From the NCBI RefSeq assembly GCF_023898315.1, contig NC_064622.1, forward strand, positions 351,397,234 through 351,461,233: a stretch of DNA of 64,000 bases, read 5' to 3'. Origin of the DNA: Schistocerca nitens. Lineage: Eukaryota > Arthropoda > Insecta > Orthoptera > Acrididae. How positions within the stretch are numbered: position 1 is the stretch's first letter; each line of letters opens with the position of its first letter. The position numbers and the translations under genes are program-made. The notes under the pieces were generated by a model. It had not been told where the DNA came from and did not search any database. It saw nothing but the letters and a program-made list of their open reading frames with translations. This document shows, in pieces, positions 1 to 12,600 of this stretch.

Positions 1-378
1 CAGAACAGTTTTTGATTTGGCGGATATTTTCCTCGAAATGCTATTATTTTCATTTTATTACTTGAAATTTTAAAGTTGAACTCTTGCACATTTCGTTGAG
101 CTGGTATATTGATTTTGATCATCTTCATTCTTTTGAATAATAACGATGTCATCAGCAAACAAAACAACATTCAGGTATTCCTCACTAGTTATCTTAATTC
201 CTCATTAGTTATCTTAATTAATAATATATACGATCGTGTCGTAATTAATTACGTACAAAGGTCTGAGTTAAGAGACAAAAACATATCGGAAGTAAGAACA
301 CAAAGTCGATGCATCGCATACATCGAAATCGATGCATCGATATTGTCACAACGTGTCTTTAAAACATCGATGTGTATG
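1..378. other. AT-rich upstream region with ATCGAT cluster
   Basis: No gene is recognised here. The sequence is AT-rich up to about 370 and then turns GC-rich towards the host promoter. Between 306 and 378 there are repeated short palindromic words of the type GCATCGATA, ATCGATGCATCGAT and ACATCGATGT, followed by TGACGTAT. These resemble the ATCGAT core bound by the insect factor DREF and a CRE half-site, but the role is inference. The cluster could equally be the remnant of a small repeat. Confidence 0.35.
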
Positions 379-419
379 ACGTATCGGTAAACCTGGTCCG
401 CGGCCTGCGCCGGCCTGGC

Positions 420-553
420 TGTACTGCTGCTGCTGCTGCTGCTACGGCCCCGAACTTTTTGCCGGCCGCCTCCACTGGAGCGCGGCATCGCCGTTCTTGC
501 GCGGCGAGGCGCCGTATAAAAGCCTCCGGGCGGTGCTGGCAGGCCATCCAGTG
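420..553 (+). promoter_or_regulatory. Core promoter of the secreted-protein gene (TATA box)
   Basis: A GC-rich stretch begins near 395 and contains a short CTG run at about 423-441. A consensus TATA box, TATAAAA, lies at 515-521. About 30-35 bases downstream, TCCAGTG around 548-553 resembles the arthropod initiator TCAGT, which would place transcription start near 546-550 and leave a 5' UTR of about 30 bases before the ATG at 579. The spacing fits a focused TATA promoter, as is common for cuticle and other strongly regulated insect genes. Confidence 0.6.
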
Positions 554-578
554 CTCTGCCCGCCCCACTGTGGTCAAC

Positions 579-605
579 ATGAGCGTTCTCCGGAGGACCA
601 TGCAG
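579..605 (+). CDS. Exon 1 (start codon and n-region of signal peptide)
   Basis: Encodes MSVLRRTMQ and is followed by the donor CAG|GTAAAC at 606. A second in-frame ATG at 600 could also serve as start and would still leave the hydrophobic core encoded by exon 2. The first ATG is preferred because it supplies the two arginines of a normal signal-peptide n-region and is nearest the predicted transcription start. Confidence 0.75.
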
Positions 606-3600
606 GTAAACCGCTCACCACAGCTCCGTTTACCGAGTCTCACATCTGCAAATATTTGTAACTAATCGTGATTTCATACCGCGAATTATTTTCAACTGCT
701 TCACATTTCTCAGCGAACTGAAATATCCCTAATATAATCCCGTCAGTTTTAGTAAATTGCGCTAATAATTTTTCTGAACTCAAAATGTAAGAAAAGCAAG
801 TTTTTGGCATGGAGGCATACTACATTATCCTCCTCAGGGTGATTCGCTAAGTTTCACACCTGCAATATGTGGCACTAATTTCGATTTCATGCGGCAGGTT
901 CTATTCAGCTCCATATTTCTCACAGGCCTAAATATACGTGCGCATATATTCCGTAAATTTTAGAAGAATTCCTAAAAATATCTGTCCGGTTTTATAGTGT
1001 AAGATAATACAATTTTTGACGCAAATTCATAGGTGTTAAACCAATTTATGTCACTTAAAGACAGCTGTGTTCTTTATGCTAACCTGGAGACAAAGTATGG
1101 GTCAAAGTGTCCAGTGGCTCCTTCGGCATTTCCAAAGTGAAATAACGTCAAACGTAGCAAACATGCTAGGTTAGTTGCTGTGTCGAAAAAACCTCTTCTG
1201 ATTATATCAATTTGATGTATGCTCGTTCAGGGCTAATGGTGTAGAAAAAATTATGGCGGATTCGGTGCCTCCAGCCGCCCGTAAATATAGTTCAAGTTAT
1301 TTCTATATTAGTTTCATACTTATTCCGAGTCTTTGTCACTCTATAAGAGCCTCTACATCTACATATACGTGATTACTCTGCTATTCACAATAAAGTGCCT
1401 GGCAGAGTGTTCAATGAACCACCTTCAAGCTGTCTCTCTACCGTTCCACTCTCGAACGGCACGCAGGAAAAACGAGCACTTAAAATTTTCTGTGGGAGCC
1501 CTGATTTCTCTTATTTTATCGTGATGATCATTTCTCCCTATGTAGGTGGGTGCCAATAGAATGTTTTCACAATCGGAGGAGAAAACTGGTGATTGAAATT
1601 TCATGACAAGATCCCGTCGCAACGTCAAACGCCTTTGTTTTAATGATTGCCACTAAAATTCACGTATCATGTCTGTGACACTATTTCCCCTATTTCGCCA
1701 TAATACAAAACGAGCTGACCTTCTTTGTACTTTTTCGATGTCATCCATCAGACCCACCTGATGCGGGTCCCACACCGCACAGCAATACTCCAGAATCGGG
1801 CGGACAAGCGTGGTGTAAGCAGTCTCTTTAGTAGTGCCGTTACATCTTCTAAGTGTTCTGCCAATGAATCGCAGTCTTTGGTTTGCTCTACCCACAATAT
1901 TATCTATGCGATCCTTCCAATTTAGGTTATTTGTAATTGTAATCCCTAAGTATTTAGCTGAATTTTCAGCCTTCAAATTTGTGTGACTTATCGTGTAATC
2001 GAAATTTAGCTGATTTCTTTTAGTATTCATGTGAATAACCTCACATTTTTCTTTATTCAGGGTCAGTTGCCACTTTTCGCACCATGCAGATATCTACGTC
2101 ATTTGGCAAGTCATTTTGATCATACGATGTCTTTACAAGACGGTAAATGACAGCATCATCTGCAAACAATTTAAGATGGCTACTGAGATTGTCTCCTATG
2201 TCGTTAATATAGATCAGGAACGATAGAGGGCCTATAACATTTCCTTGGGGAACGCCGGATATTACTTCTGTACCTAGCGACTGTACCTGCGTTAGTCAGG
2301 AAGTTCTGCACTCCATCGAAGGTTGACACTGATACTTTCCCTCTGTACGAATTGTCGAGACAGCCAGTGAGGAACATAATTAACAATAAGACCAGCTCGT
2401 AGCGTAGTCATGATTTACTATGACTGATACATCTGTTCAACCCTTTAGGAAGCATTTACCTCTACTGCCTTTATTATTCTTTTCAAAAGCTTACCGTTTA
2501 TTCTACAGGTAGGTATGACGAAGGAATTAATAACAGGTCAGTTGACAACAAGGTCGATGTTATTGAGCACAACAGTGACAAGCTTTGCAGTATGACCTAA
2601 GCTGCACTTCTTATTAGATGTACCTATACTCCACAAGCCACCTTATGGTGTATGGCGGAGAGTGCTTTGTGTATGGTGGAGAGTGCTGTGTGTGGCACTG
2701 TCATAACACCCATTTCCTGTTCCATTAGTGAAAGCTTCGCGGGAAGAACGATTACTGATAAGACACCGTGTGAGCTGGACACTGTGTGGTTCATGAGCTT
2801 TTCAGGAGATATACGTAGGAGAAAGTAATATATTGGTCGACTTTTATGGAAACGTATGCTTGTCTCGGAATTTTAACATTAAACCATAGCGTGATGCGGA
2901 ACTCCTCTGTTACACCGTCTGCCGCTGGAGTTGGTTGAGCGTCTACGCGACGCCTTCGCGCTTACTATATGAACCTGTAACGAAACGCGCTGCTCTTCTT
3001 TGGATCTTTCTGTTTCTCCCGTCAATCCTATATAGAAGTATTGAACTCTTGGTCGAACCAGGGTTTTGTAAGCTCCTCCTTTGTGAGTGGACTACATGTA
3101 CTGAGGATTCTTTCAACGAATGTCTGCGATTAGTTTCATGTACTTTTTCCAGTTTGAATCTCTATATACGCATAATGCTGGATATTTTTATGGATGTGAC
3201 TGCTTCTAGTGATTTTTCTGCACTCGTGCAATCGTTCAGTAACGCGTCTTTCTGCCTGTTTACGTGCAAAATGTTCTATTTACGTTAAGAGTCAATTTCC
3301 AGTCCCTACACCAAGCTCAGCCCTCTGCATATCTTCCCTCATTTCGCTACAGTTTCTAGCATTGGAATTTCTGTGTAATTCCTTACATGAGTACAGTATG
3401 AGATGTGGTACAGTGGACAAGTGTACAGAGTTGTCGGTGTACAGGTGGCGCTGGTGTTGTGCTGCGCAGCCGTTGTGCCGTGCGTGCTCGCCAAGATGGA
3501 GGAGGGAGCCGGCAAGCGGGTGGCCAAGCAGATCCACACCAAAGGTGAGCGCCATCTGCAAGCCAAGCCCCGACTTACAGCTCCCCACGTGCTGCTCCCA

Positions 3601-6600
3601 GTGCCCCCCTGACGCCCGCTGTTTCTGTGATTGCAGCCGCAGTGGTGGACTCCGAGAACGACCACAACGCCGCAGAGACCGGCTTCGGCGGGGGCGGCGT
3701 CGGCGGACACGGCAAATACTTCCAGTAAGTTAGCACCACTGTTTCAGACACACTCCTCATAACAAGATATACATAATTCCATCCATGAACAATATTAATT
3801 TCTAATGGTTCCCTTTTGGAGGGGGGGGGGGGGGGGGGAAGGGACGGAAGTGAATGTCGAGTTTTCTGTTCCATTTATGCAACATATTTTGACGACTGAC
3901 CCAGACGCTCCGATCTGTGTTGCTATGCGTACTCGCTGACTGGGTGCTAATCAACAAGCTCGGAGGAAATGAGTCAGTTGTCAAAATATTGTTTATAAAA
4001 GTAATGAAACCAAGAACTGTACACCCAAATGCACATCATTAATCAGTCACGCCGAGAAAATTGAAAAAAAAAAAACACAATAAGAAATTCTTCCTGACGA
4101 AACTAATACAGTGAACTGTTACTGCATTCGCATCTTATCGATATTAGTACTAGACAGGACACCTTATACCGTGCACTCCGTGTCGTCGGATTGTCATTTC
4201 ACTGATTTCATGGCTCTGAGGTCTCTCTTGTTTTAGAAATAACAACACTTATTAGATGCAATGACGTAATCAGATTGAACTATTGGCTAGGAAATCCAGC
4301 CTGTGGCAGTCAGGCCGACAAGTGCTAGTCTTTAAATTTTATGCGTGTCGACGTTGATGAATGGTGATAGGGACAGCACAATACCCCATGTCCGAGCGGA
4401 GAAAATGTCCAACTCATCTGGGAATCGAGCCCGAGGCTTCAAGGATAGACGCTGCTAAGCTAACCACTCGACCATAAGCGGAGTTATTTGGTTGCAAATC
4501 TTTTAGAAACCTTATTTTAACAGAATACCGATACCGTAAAACGGGCCAAGTAACTTTCGTAGAAACGCATATACTCTCGGTGTTATAAAACATCGTCTCA
4601 CTTGCAATCATCCAGAAAATGAATAACGCAAATTCAGTGAGTATTACATAAATTTGGACTGCTACGAATAAATCATCAGTTTCAATCTCCAACCCGCTGC
4701 TTTAAGTGAAACATCATTCTATAGCTAGGATATTTAACGTGCATTGAAAAGGTACCAAATCGTAGTATAACCGCCAAATGACACACTGTGTGCCGCTGGT
4801 ATATTGTGGGACGTTCTAAAGTTTTCTTGAATATACGGTAATTAAAGCAGAACGTTGTCAGCTAAAGCATTACTTTGTATGTCAGATCAGAATTTATATT
4901 TGATACTAAAAGACATGAGAAGCAGGTAAATTGTAAGCGTGCACCAATTCAGTTCAGTCGTTAACAATACTTTTCAGAGGACAGTGAAGGTGTAAAAACT
5001 AACACGACCTGCAATGAGAGCAATTTCTGCATGTCTGTACTTAGTTATGATTGTTAACGTCGTAGCATGAGATGAAAACAGTAATAATCGAATCCGTGTT
5101 TTCGTGTTACAAATTGTTAACATCGTGTCACAGTTCATAAGCTACCTTACCACACTTCATGTTTCATTAAAATTCAAAATCTGCATTTCACTAAAATGCA
5201 ACTATTATCTCTGAAAATTTTTACACTATTTCTCCTTACCCGATTCGGTAAAATTACATAACGGAGTCCCGTTAATGCAACGAAAGAATATGTTCATGGT
5301 CACCTGTCACTCAAGTCTAATCGCAAGATCTAATTAACAATACCTTAAAACAACACTCTTTAATGTCAGTAAAACACTAGGGAAACTTTACTTTGAAACA
5401 ATTTGTTTTTTATGTAAATCGTCTGTCCCCTGTAATGTCTTACCAAAGAAGTCATCAATGTTTTTCCGATATGTGTCTTGTGTTATCCAAGTTGCGCTAA
5501 ACACTAAAAAGTTTCAACCTCTGAAATATAGTTAAACAATAGAAATGTTTTGGAGCGTAATTTGTTCTAGTTTTGAGGCAGAGAAGCTCCAAATAGCCTA
5601 GGGAATTCAGCGATCTGTTTCTCAGTTCTAATTACAGGAATTCCAGTGATTACATAATTAAGCATATCTGACGGTTTTTCTTCAGAACAAGAATATTTCC
5701 TGGGTATTCAGTGTGAAATATAAACTAAAATCGGTTTGAAGAAAGTTCGTTTTTATTTTGCTGTATCTCTCTTCTGGTCTAATCTCCACTCCCTCTCTAC
5801 AGCTGAGAGCTGCTGCTTTTCAACATAGCGCCTCTCAGCCACTTACGTTTCGTGTTCATGTCTGCCATGTTACTGGCGGGGAGCAACAGTGCGAACACGT
5901 TCATATAAATACTTTAATGGCTAAACTAGTTTCAATAGCCGTCTAAAAATTTAAGAAGAAACTGCATATAAGAAGGAATATACAAAGACAATATATTTAC
6001 GGACTAAATAATTGCCACTAAAGCGGATAAAAATTAAAAATCGACACCATGGATGCTTCTTGGCCTAGGCTTTGTAGAAATTTATGTAAGGCTCCTACCA
6101 GAAGGAAAAACTTATGTTTCATATTCTTCTTATATCATGTGTTACTGTATATGTAATTTTCTCAATATTCTTATTGGATTTTGCGCCGTTCCATTCACGA
6201 AGCAGGGTTTGTGAGATTGGGAGGGAGGAGGGGTAGAAGTTAGTATTACGAATATTTCTCACAGAGGCTTTCTTGCAACCCTTGTTTATGCAGTCCATTT
6301 GCTCCAGATCGTGTCCTAGCTCACAGAGCTACCGACTGAAAACTTCGCTTGCAAATAAACTACAGTTATTGTGCGGTATCAAGCTAATGAAGGCCAAGTG
6401 CAATACATGTCAGTACACTGGCATATTTTAGGATATAGCTTCCTCAGAGGGATTTTAGTGGGATTGAAATTACCTTGTTTTCCATTTCCAATTTTTGTGT
6501 ATTTTTTGACTTTTTCAGGTGTGATGGATATCGCCGCTTTTTATCCAATGTTATTGTGCAAGTCTAAGAGTAGGCTGCTGGCTGCTCAACATTGGTCGAA

Positions 6601-9600
6601 ATGACTGGACTAAGTTAGCTTGGTGTACCTCTACATCTCCCCTACACTTCATTTACTTTTATCCAAAGTGCAGCTTACCACAGATGGTATGACTGAATTT
6701 TTGAATCAGCGTTAGAGTCGTGCACAGTGTAGGCCGCTTTTCGCCTTCTGGCATGTAGGGGCCACGGGCTAGAGCGCAAGGGCCACCAAAGCAACCGAGT
6801 GCTACCAACTGCGACACCAGTATCGGGCTATTGCAACAGGCCAGGCTGCCATGCAACGGAGACAGGCCGTTTGCTTACAGATGCAATGCTCCAACCTGTT
6901 GCCTGTGCTGCAGCACGCCTTGCGTCGTGTCTGCAACTTCCTAAAGCGATTAAATATGATCATCTGACGTGTACTACGTAATTGCTACTTTGTGTCAATA
7001 CATTCATACATTGTGACTATACGTGATTCCAGGTTACAAGTATGTAGTTCCATTAAATACGTGAACATACGGCTGTTTAATTGGTTTGCACTGTTTGAAA
7101 ATTAACAAGTATAATTAACAGCATCTGTCAAAAGGAAAAATACTCTATGAGTGTTATTGTGGGCACATACGTTCTCCTTCACCCTTTGCAGTTTTGAAGA
7201 TGGCAGGGATAAAACACAGCCCACGAAAGGTCATCTGCATCTTGTATAGAAACGACACTGAATTTTAAGAGTCAAAGGACACAAAAGGGAATCAGTAATT
7301 AAGAAGGGAGTTCGATAGGGTCGTAACCTATCCCCAATGTTATTCAATCTGTAAACTGAGCAAGCGATCAAGGAAACTGGGAGAAATTTGGAAAAGGAAA
7401 TTACAGTTCTGGAAGATGAAATGAAATTTTGAGATTTGCTGATGAAATTGTAATTTGATCGGGGACGGTAAAGGGACTTGGAAGATCAGCTGAACGGAAT
7501 GGATAGTATCTTGAAAAGAGGACGTAGGATAAACAGCAAAAATGAAACGAAGGTAGCGTAATGTAGTCGAATTTGGTCAGGCAGCTATGAGGGAATTAGA
7601 GAATGGAATGAGACACTAGAAATAGTAGATGAGGTTTTGCTATCTAAGCACGAAAATAACTAATGATGGCAGAATTAGAGAGGATGTTCCTGAATATTAG
7701 AAATTTGTTAACATCGGATATAAATTTATATGCTAGGAATTGTTTTCTGAAGGTAGTTGTCTGGAGTGTAGCATTGCATTGAAGTCAAATGTAAATGATA
7801 AACAGTTTAGATACGAAAAGAATAGAAGATTTTGAAAGATAATGCTAATGGGTAGATCAGCCAGATAATGAGGAGATACTCTGTAGAATTTGGGGGGGGG
7901 GGGATGAACGTGACTAAAAGAAGAGAGTAACTGATGGGACACATCCTGAGACATCAAGGAACTGTCAATTTGATAATAGAGTGAAGTGTGGAGAGTAAAA
8001 AATGTAGTAGGAGAACCAAGACTGACTTCAGTAAGCAGGCTCAAATGCATGTAGTTTGCAGTAATCAGAGATGGAGAGGCTTGCACAGGATAGAATACTG
8101 CAGAGGGTTTTCGAACTGGAGAACACAATAACAACACCCTTCTTGTGTCTATATACTGTAGTTACAGTACTGGAGGTAAAAAATATCGATAAATTGGTGT
8201 TAGAGTGAAACATGATAACTGGAATGTGCATTAAAACCATTTCGAACCCTTCCTGCATAGTTGGTCGATGTAACAGTAATAGAAGATAAATTCAGGGCTT
8301 CTACAAATGGACTCAGAACATAGAGCAGTAGAGGCGACAGGTTGGTCCGACGTGTAGCCATTTTTTTTTTTTTCTGCGCGCATGCTGGCAAAGCAACAGG
8401 CTAGCGAGGTAAGTCAGCTCGGCTGTGTTGGTCTGGTGGTTTGCGCCCAGCTGCGCAGTAACCGAGCCAGCTGGGCTGGCCTATTGTACTGCACGGGTCA
8501 GGCTGCGAGCCACGGGCTGAGGTGGCACACACTTGCACCGCGCACGACTCTGAAGTGCACGCAACTGGCGGACGGCGAGAAAGGCTGATGCAGTGAGAGC
8601 TGAGAGAGAATAGTGTGTGTTGTGGTGTGCCGCAGGGACTTCTACATGCTGCTGTACGGGCCACTGCAGATGGAGTACGGCCACGTGTGCGAGGACCCCG
8701 AACGCTGGGAGCAGCGCTTCGAGCGCAGGGACTTCCAGAACCACAGGCACCAGGGACAGGTCCTCACCGAAAACTCCTCTTATCTCTCATCTGCTTCCGG
8801 CCACTCCTTCCGGTGCTGCCTTTCTTCTCTTTCTCTCTGTTCCCGCAGGATTCAGTTTGAGCGCTCGCTCGGTACAGACTTCTTTGCTTTCGGAGCTGGT
8901 TTTCGCACTGCCGAAACAGCTTGAGAACGGTGACACTGTCTCCCTTTCCTTCCTCCGGTTTCTCGATCAGAATATCTCACGGTAGCGAGCTTAGTGAAAC
9001 AAATCATTCACAACCAAATGTCTGAAGCAAATAGGGAACACTCTTTCGCGATACATTTCAGTTGTTCGGTTTAGGGAGCATGAACAACGGTTGATTGGGT
9101 TTGTTCCTTTCTCTCTTATAAAAGAACTGGTGGTAGGAAAAGTTTGCATGCTGAAGTATTAATGCAGAATTTAACTACCGAATGTAACGGCAGACTGCAA
9201 GGACATTCTTACTTCCTTCCCTATCTCTGTCTTTCATACTAACAGTCGTACACGTAGCGACCTTTGCGAAAAAATTTACTCAATGCATTAGGACATTCAC
9301 CTGGCACGAAACTAAAGGTATAATAAAACCACTATAAATTAGAATACACAAGTTCTCTGGAAATATACCTTCATATCCAAGGTTGGTTGACACTTAAGAT
9401 TCAATACGACTGTGTGGGAAGTACACAGTTAATTTATGAAATCTCCAGCCTTTCCAATGGGATTAAGTTGTCCAGTACCGAAACCTGACGGTGGACTACA
9501 TCAGGAAAGTCTGACATGATTGTAGTGTACATTGGAGTCATATTACTAAACTTGAGTGGTTACGAATCGAATATTCATGCTCTTATATTATAATCGCTGT

Positions 9601-12600
9601 TGGGCCTCTGTTTTAAAAATCAGAGTACGTGAAACCCCCATCCGACACAATTAGCGGATGTCTTACCTGAAGGGTTATAGCGGGAGCTGGCAAGTGATGG
9701 ACCAGTTAGGTATCGTCAGAACGGCTCCACACATGGATGTTGAGAGGCTTCACATCAAAGGAGTGAGTGGTTTCTCTAAATTATTTTAGGTGACTACCGG
9801 GGATGCCTCCTTCAACAGGCTCAGGGCCGACAACCTACGCTTTTGTTATTCAACAACACTGGTGCCCCAGTTGTTACCCAGCGCCCTTCCTTCCTTTCCA
9901 ACAGTTCCCAATACAGATTACGCTGGACAATCGCTCTGAGTGGAAATGCTCACGTATTCCTTCAGCCATTTCACTAGCTTCGGCTCTACTCCAGACTTCT
10001 TTTGCTTCATATTTTTCACAGATTTTGAGCGCTGCCTCCAGCTGAGCATGAGGACACGAGTCTTTTCCCCAGCTTACGGCATACTTTTGTCGGTTTCCGC
10101 TATTTGTGGATGCGGTCCCCAAGCATCCTGCCAGCCACTGTCTTCAGCTCGGCCAGCGATACTACCTCAACGGCTGCACGACGCGACGCATTGCTCTCCT
10201 TTTCATTGACCACTTTTTCCAACACTCGAGTGCTTTAGTTTTAGACTAAAGCGAGCGTCTTCTGCTATCACTCTGAAGACACCTGCTTACGTTTCCTGCC
10301 TCTGCACTGATTCGTCAGCTACTCAACAGCTTAGCTTGCTGAACGCTGGCTCCGCGTAACCTCAGCCAGCGTCGCCCGCTTGACTTCTTCCACTGTCACA
10401 CCAGGACGTATGACAGCCCCGCGCGCACGTGACTTTCCTGCATTTGCACCGACTGACCATTTCTGTCTGTGTGTGTGAGAGCTTGTGCTTGCTGGGGTAA
10501 CGGCTTTGTCCGCTGTCGCGCAGGTACCAGCATAACCCGGAGCACGACCACTACGAATTCGGTTACCGCCGAGGAAACGAGCACCACTTCCAGGAGCGCT
10601 ACGAGAAGGCTCTGCCGCACGCCGGACACTTCAAGACCAAAGTAAGGCCCAGGCGCACCGCCGGGCTGCCTCCCTCACGACTCCTCTGAAGATGCCACCA
10701 CGCTCGAGGTCGAAACGATCTTAACGTTTGTTTCTTATGAGGACGGTTACACGATTTGCTTATACATTACACCACCACGATGGCGCAAGGGCATCTGAGA
10801 CGAGATCGTGAGAGAGGGAGCCTGGCATTTGCAAATCGCTACTTGAGCCTAATCTCAAAGCATTGCGTAGTTTCTGTATCACTTTCCAGAATATGAAGCG
10901 TTCTCATACAGCCATTATTACGTTTCTCAGCATAGAATTGATATGTGTAGTTACTATTAATTCATCCAGTTTTCCTCACCAACATTGCTCTAACACATTT
11001 TATCTGTTTCTCCTTTCACTTCACTCAACACCTGTGACAAATCAAGACTGCGGTCCGACATTTCCAGAAGAGAAAATACCGTTTGAATATAAACTACAGG
11101 GACAAACTTCTGTGCATTCTCCTGACTGGACAAGGGACAAAACGACTTATACCACATTTTGTCCGTAAATGACACATTAGTCTGTAATGGTCCAATCACA
11201 TCACAAAATTTTATTGCAGGCCTCTCCAACGATAGTGCTATCAACTTTAATTGGAATGCCTTCCGTGCCTTGTACTTCTAGCGTACATTCTTTGGGAAGT
11301 CGTTTGCCTCATTGGTTCCGGTATTCCAACTGCCTCCAGACAGCGTCACAGAGTACCTTCTTCACACATCTACACCCTTGTAAGGCGGATATATAGCTAA
11401 CGTATTGTCTACAAACAATTCGAAAGTAACACCACCTGTCGCAACACTAAGTGCACATCCTACGCTAGAAAAAGAACAATGTTCCCCAAGAACTTTGAAT
11501 ACTTCAGTTCGTTAATTTCTTTTTGGAGAACCACTAGTTCACGCAAGCACTTTACAATAATATCTGTGAAAACATTGACACTGCCGTTGCTACTGCTGAT
11601 GCTCAGTTTATTCATGATCATTTGTTGCAGAACATACATCGTGATTGTTGTATTCGTTGATGATGGCATCCCTACCAAAGATCACTTCATCAGTGAAGAA
11701 GTGTAATGAGAAAATGGGATTTGTCGAGGCAATCATTATTAGAGGGTACAGTTCACACATATATTGCAGGTGATAGAGGCAGTACCAGTTTTAATGAGAA
11801 TTATATAATACAGATCCTGTTTTTAGACCACACTGATGCACCACTTACTTGGAGTTTCTATTAAATTCTCTGCATAACCAAAGTAAGGAGATACCAGTAA
11901 GAAAAACAACATTAACCCCTGAAATAGAAAATTTGCATTTCCAGATGTGGCTGAGTTTTGTTCTTTTCCTGACAGGAGTAGTCTACCGAACTTTGTCCCT
12001 ATAAGCCTGAATGTTCTTTTCCCCATACACTTTCTTTTATAGCAGCTTATTTCTTTACACACGGCTAACTTGAAACTAAAAAATGTGTTCCTAATATGCA
12101 GACAATTCAGAATGAATATAGTGATTACAAACTACTATAGCATGACGATAAATCGATAAAAATTACAGAGGATTTTTTCAAACATAAGGCATAGGTTTCC
12201 TATAAGACTCCTCTTGGTCACACTGACGATATCTAAGCGGTAATCCATATCACGTCATAGGTTCTGAACCGTACGTGGAGACAGCGACGTGAACAAGTTA
12301 GAAATGAGCATTTTGAAGGTGGCTAAGCAGGCATATGCATAAGATCTTCCACACAATCTCATAAAATCAAATCGATAGTCAGGCTTCGAGATTTAGGTGG
12401 TCAATAAATAGCGTTGTCCTGCTCAGAACGACCAATCGGACGGGGTTGGAAGATGCTGATTTAGCAATGTGCCAATCTCCATGTCCAAATGTGAGGTGCT
12501 CCAACTCTCCGAAAGACATGACTCGTTGAATCCGAATCAAGCTGAGGCATCAGCCATTAATTATGTCCAGATAAATGTTTGTTGAAACAATTAGCAGGAT

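Noticed and set aside
421-445. A polyglutamine or polyleucine coding repeat at the CTG run
   Set aside because: It lies upstream of the TATA box and is not within a supported coding frame.
8613-8924. A single-exon 103-codon gene
   Set aside because: It is exon 4 of the host gene read through its donor; the part after 8759 loses the exon's character.
10524-10530. Exon 5 starting at the first acceptor (10524)
   Set aside because: With the GT donor at 8760 it meets a stop within four codons; the acceptor at 10530 keeps the frame. A GC donor after 8746 would rescue it but is a poor match.
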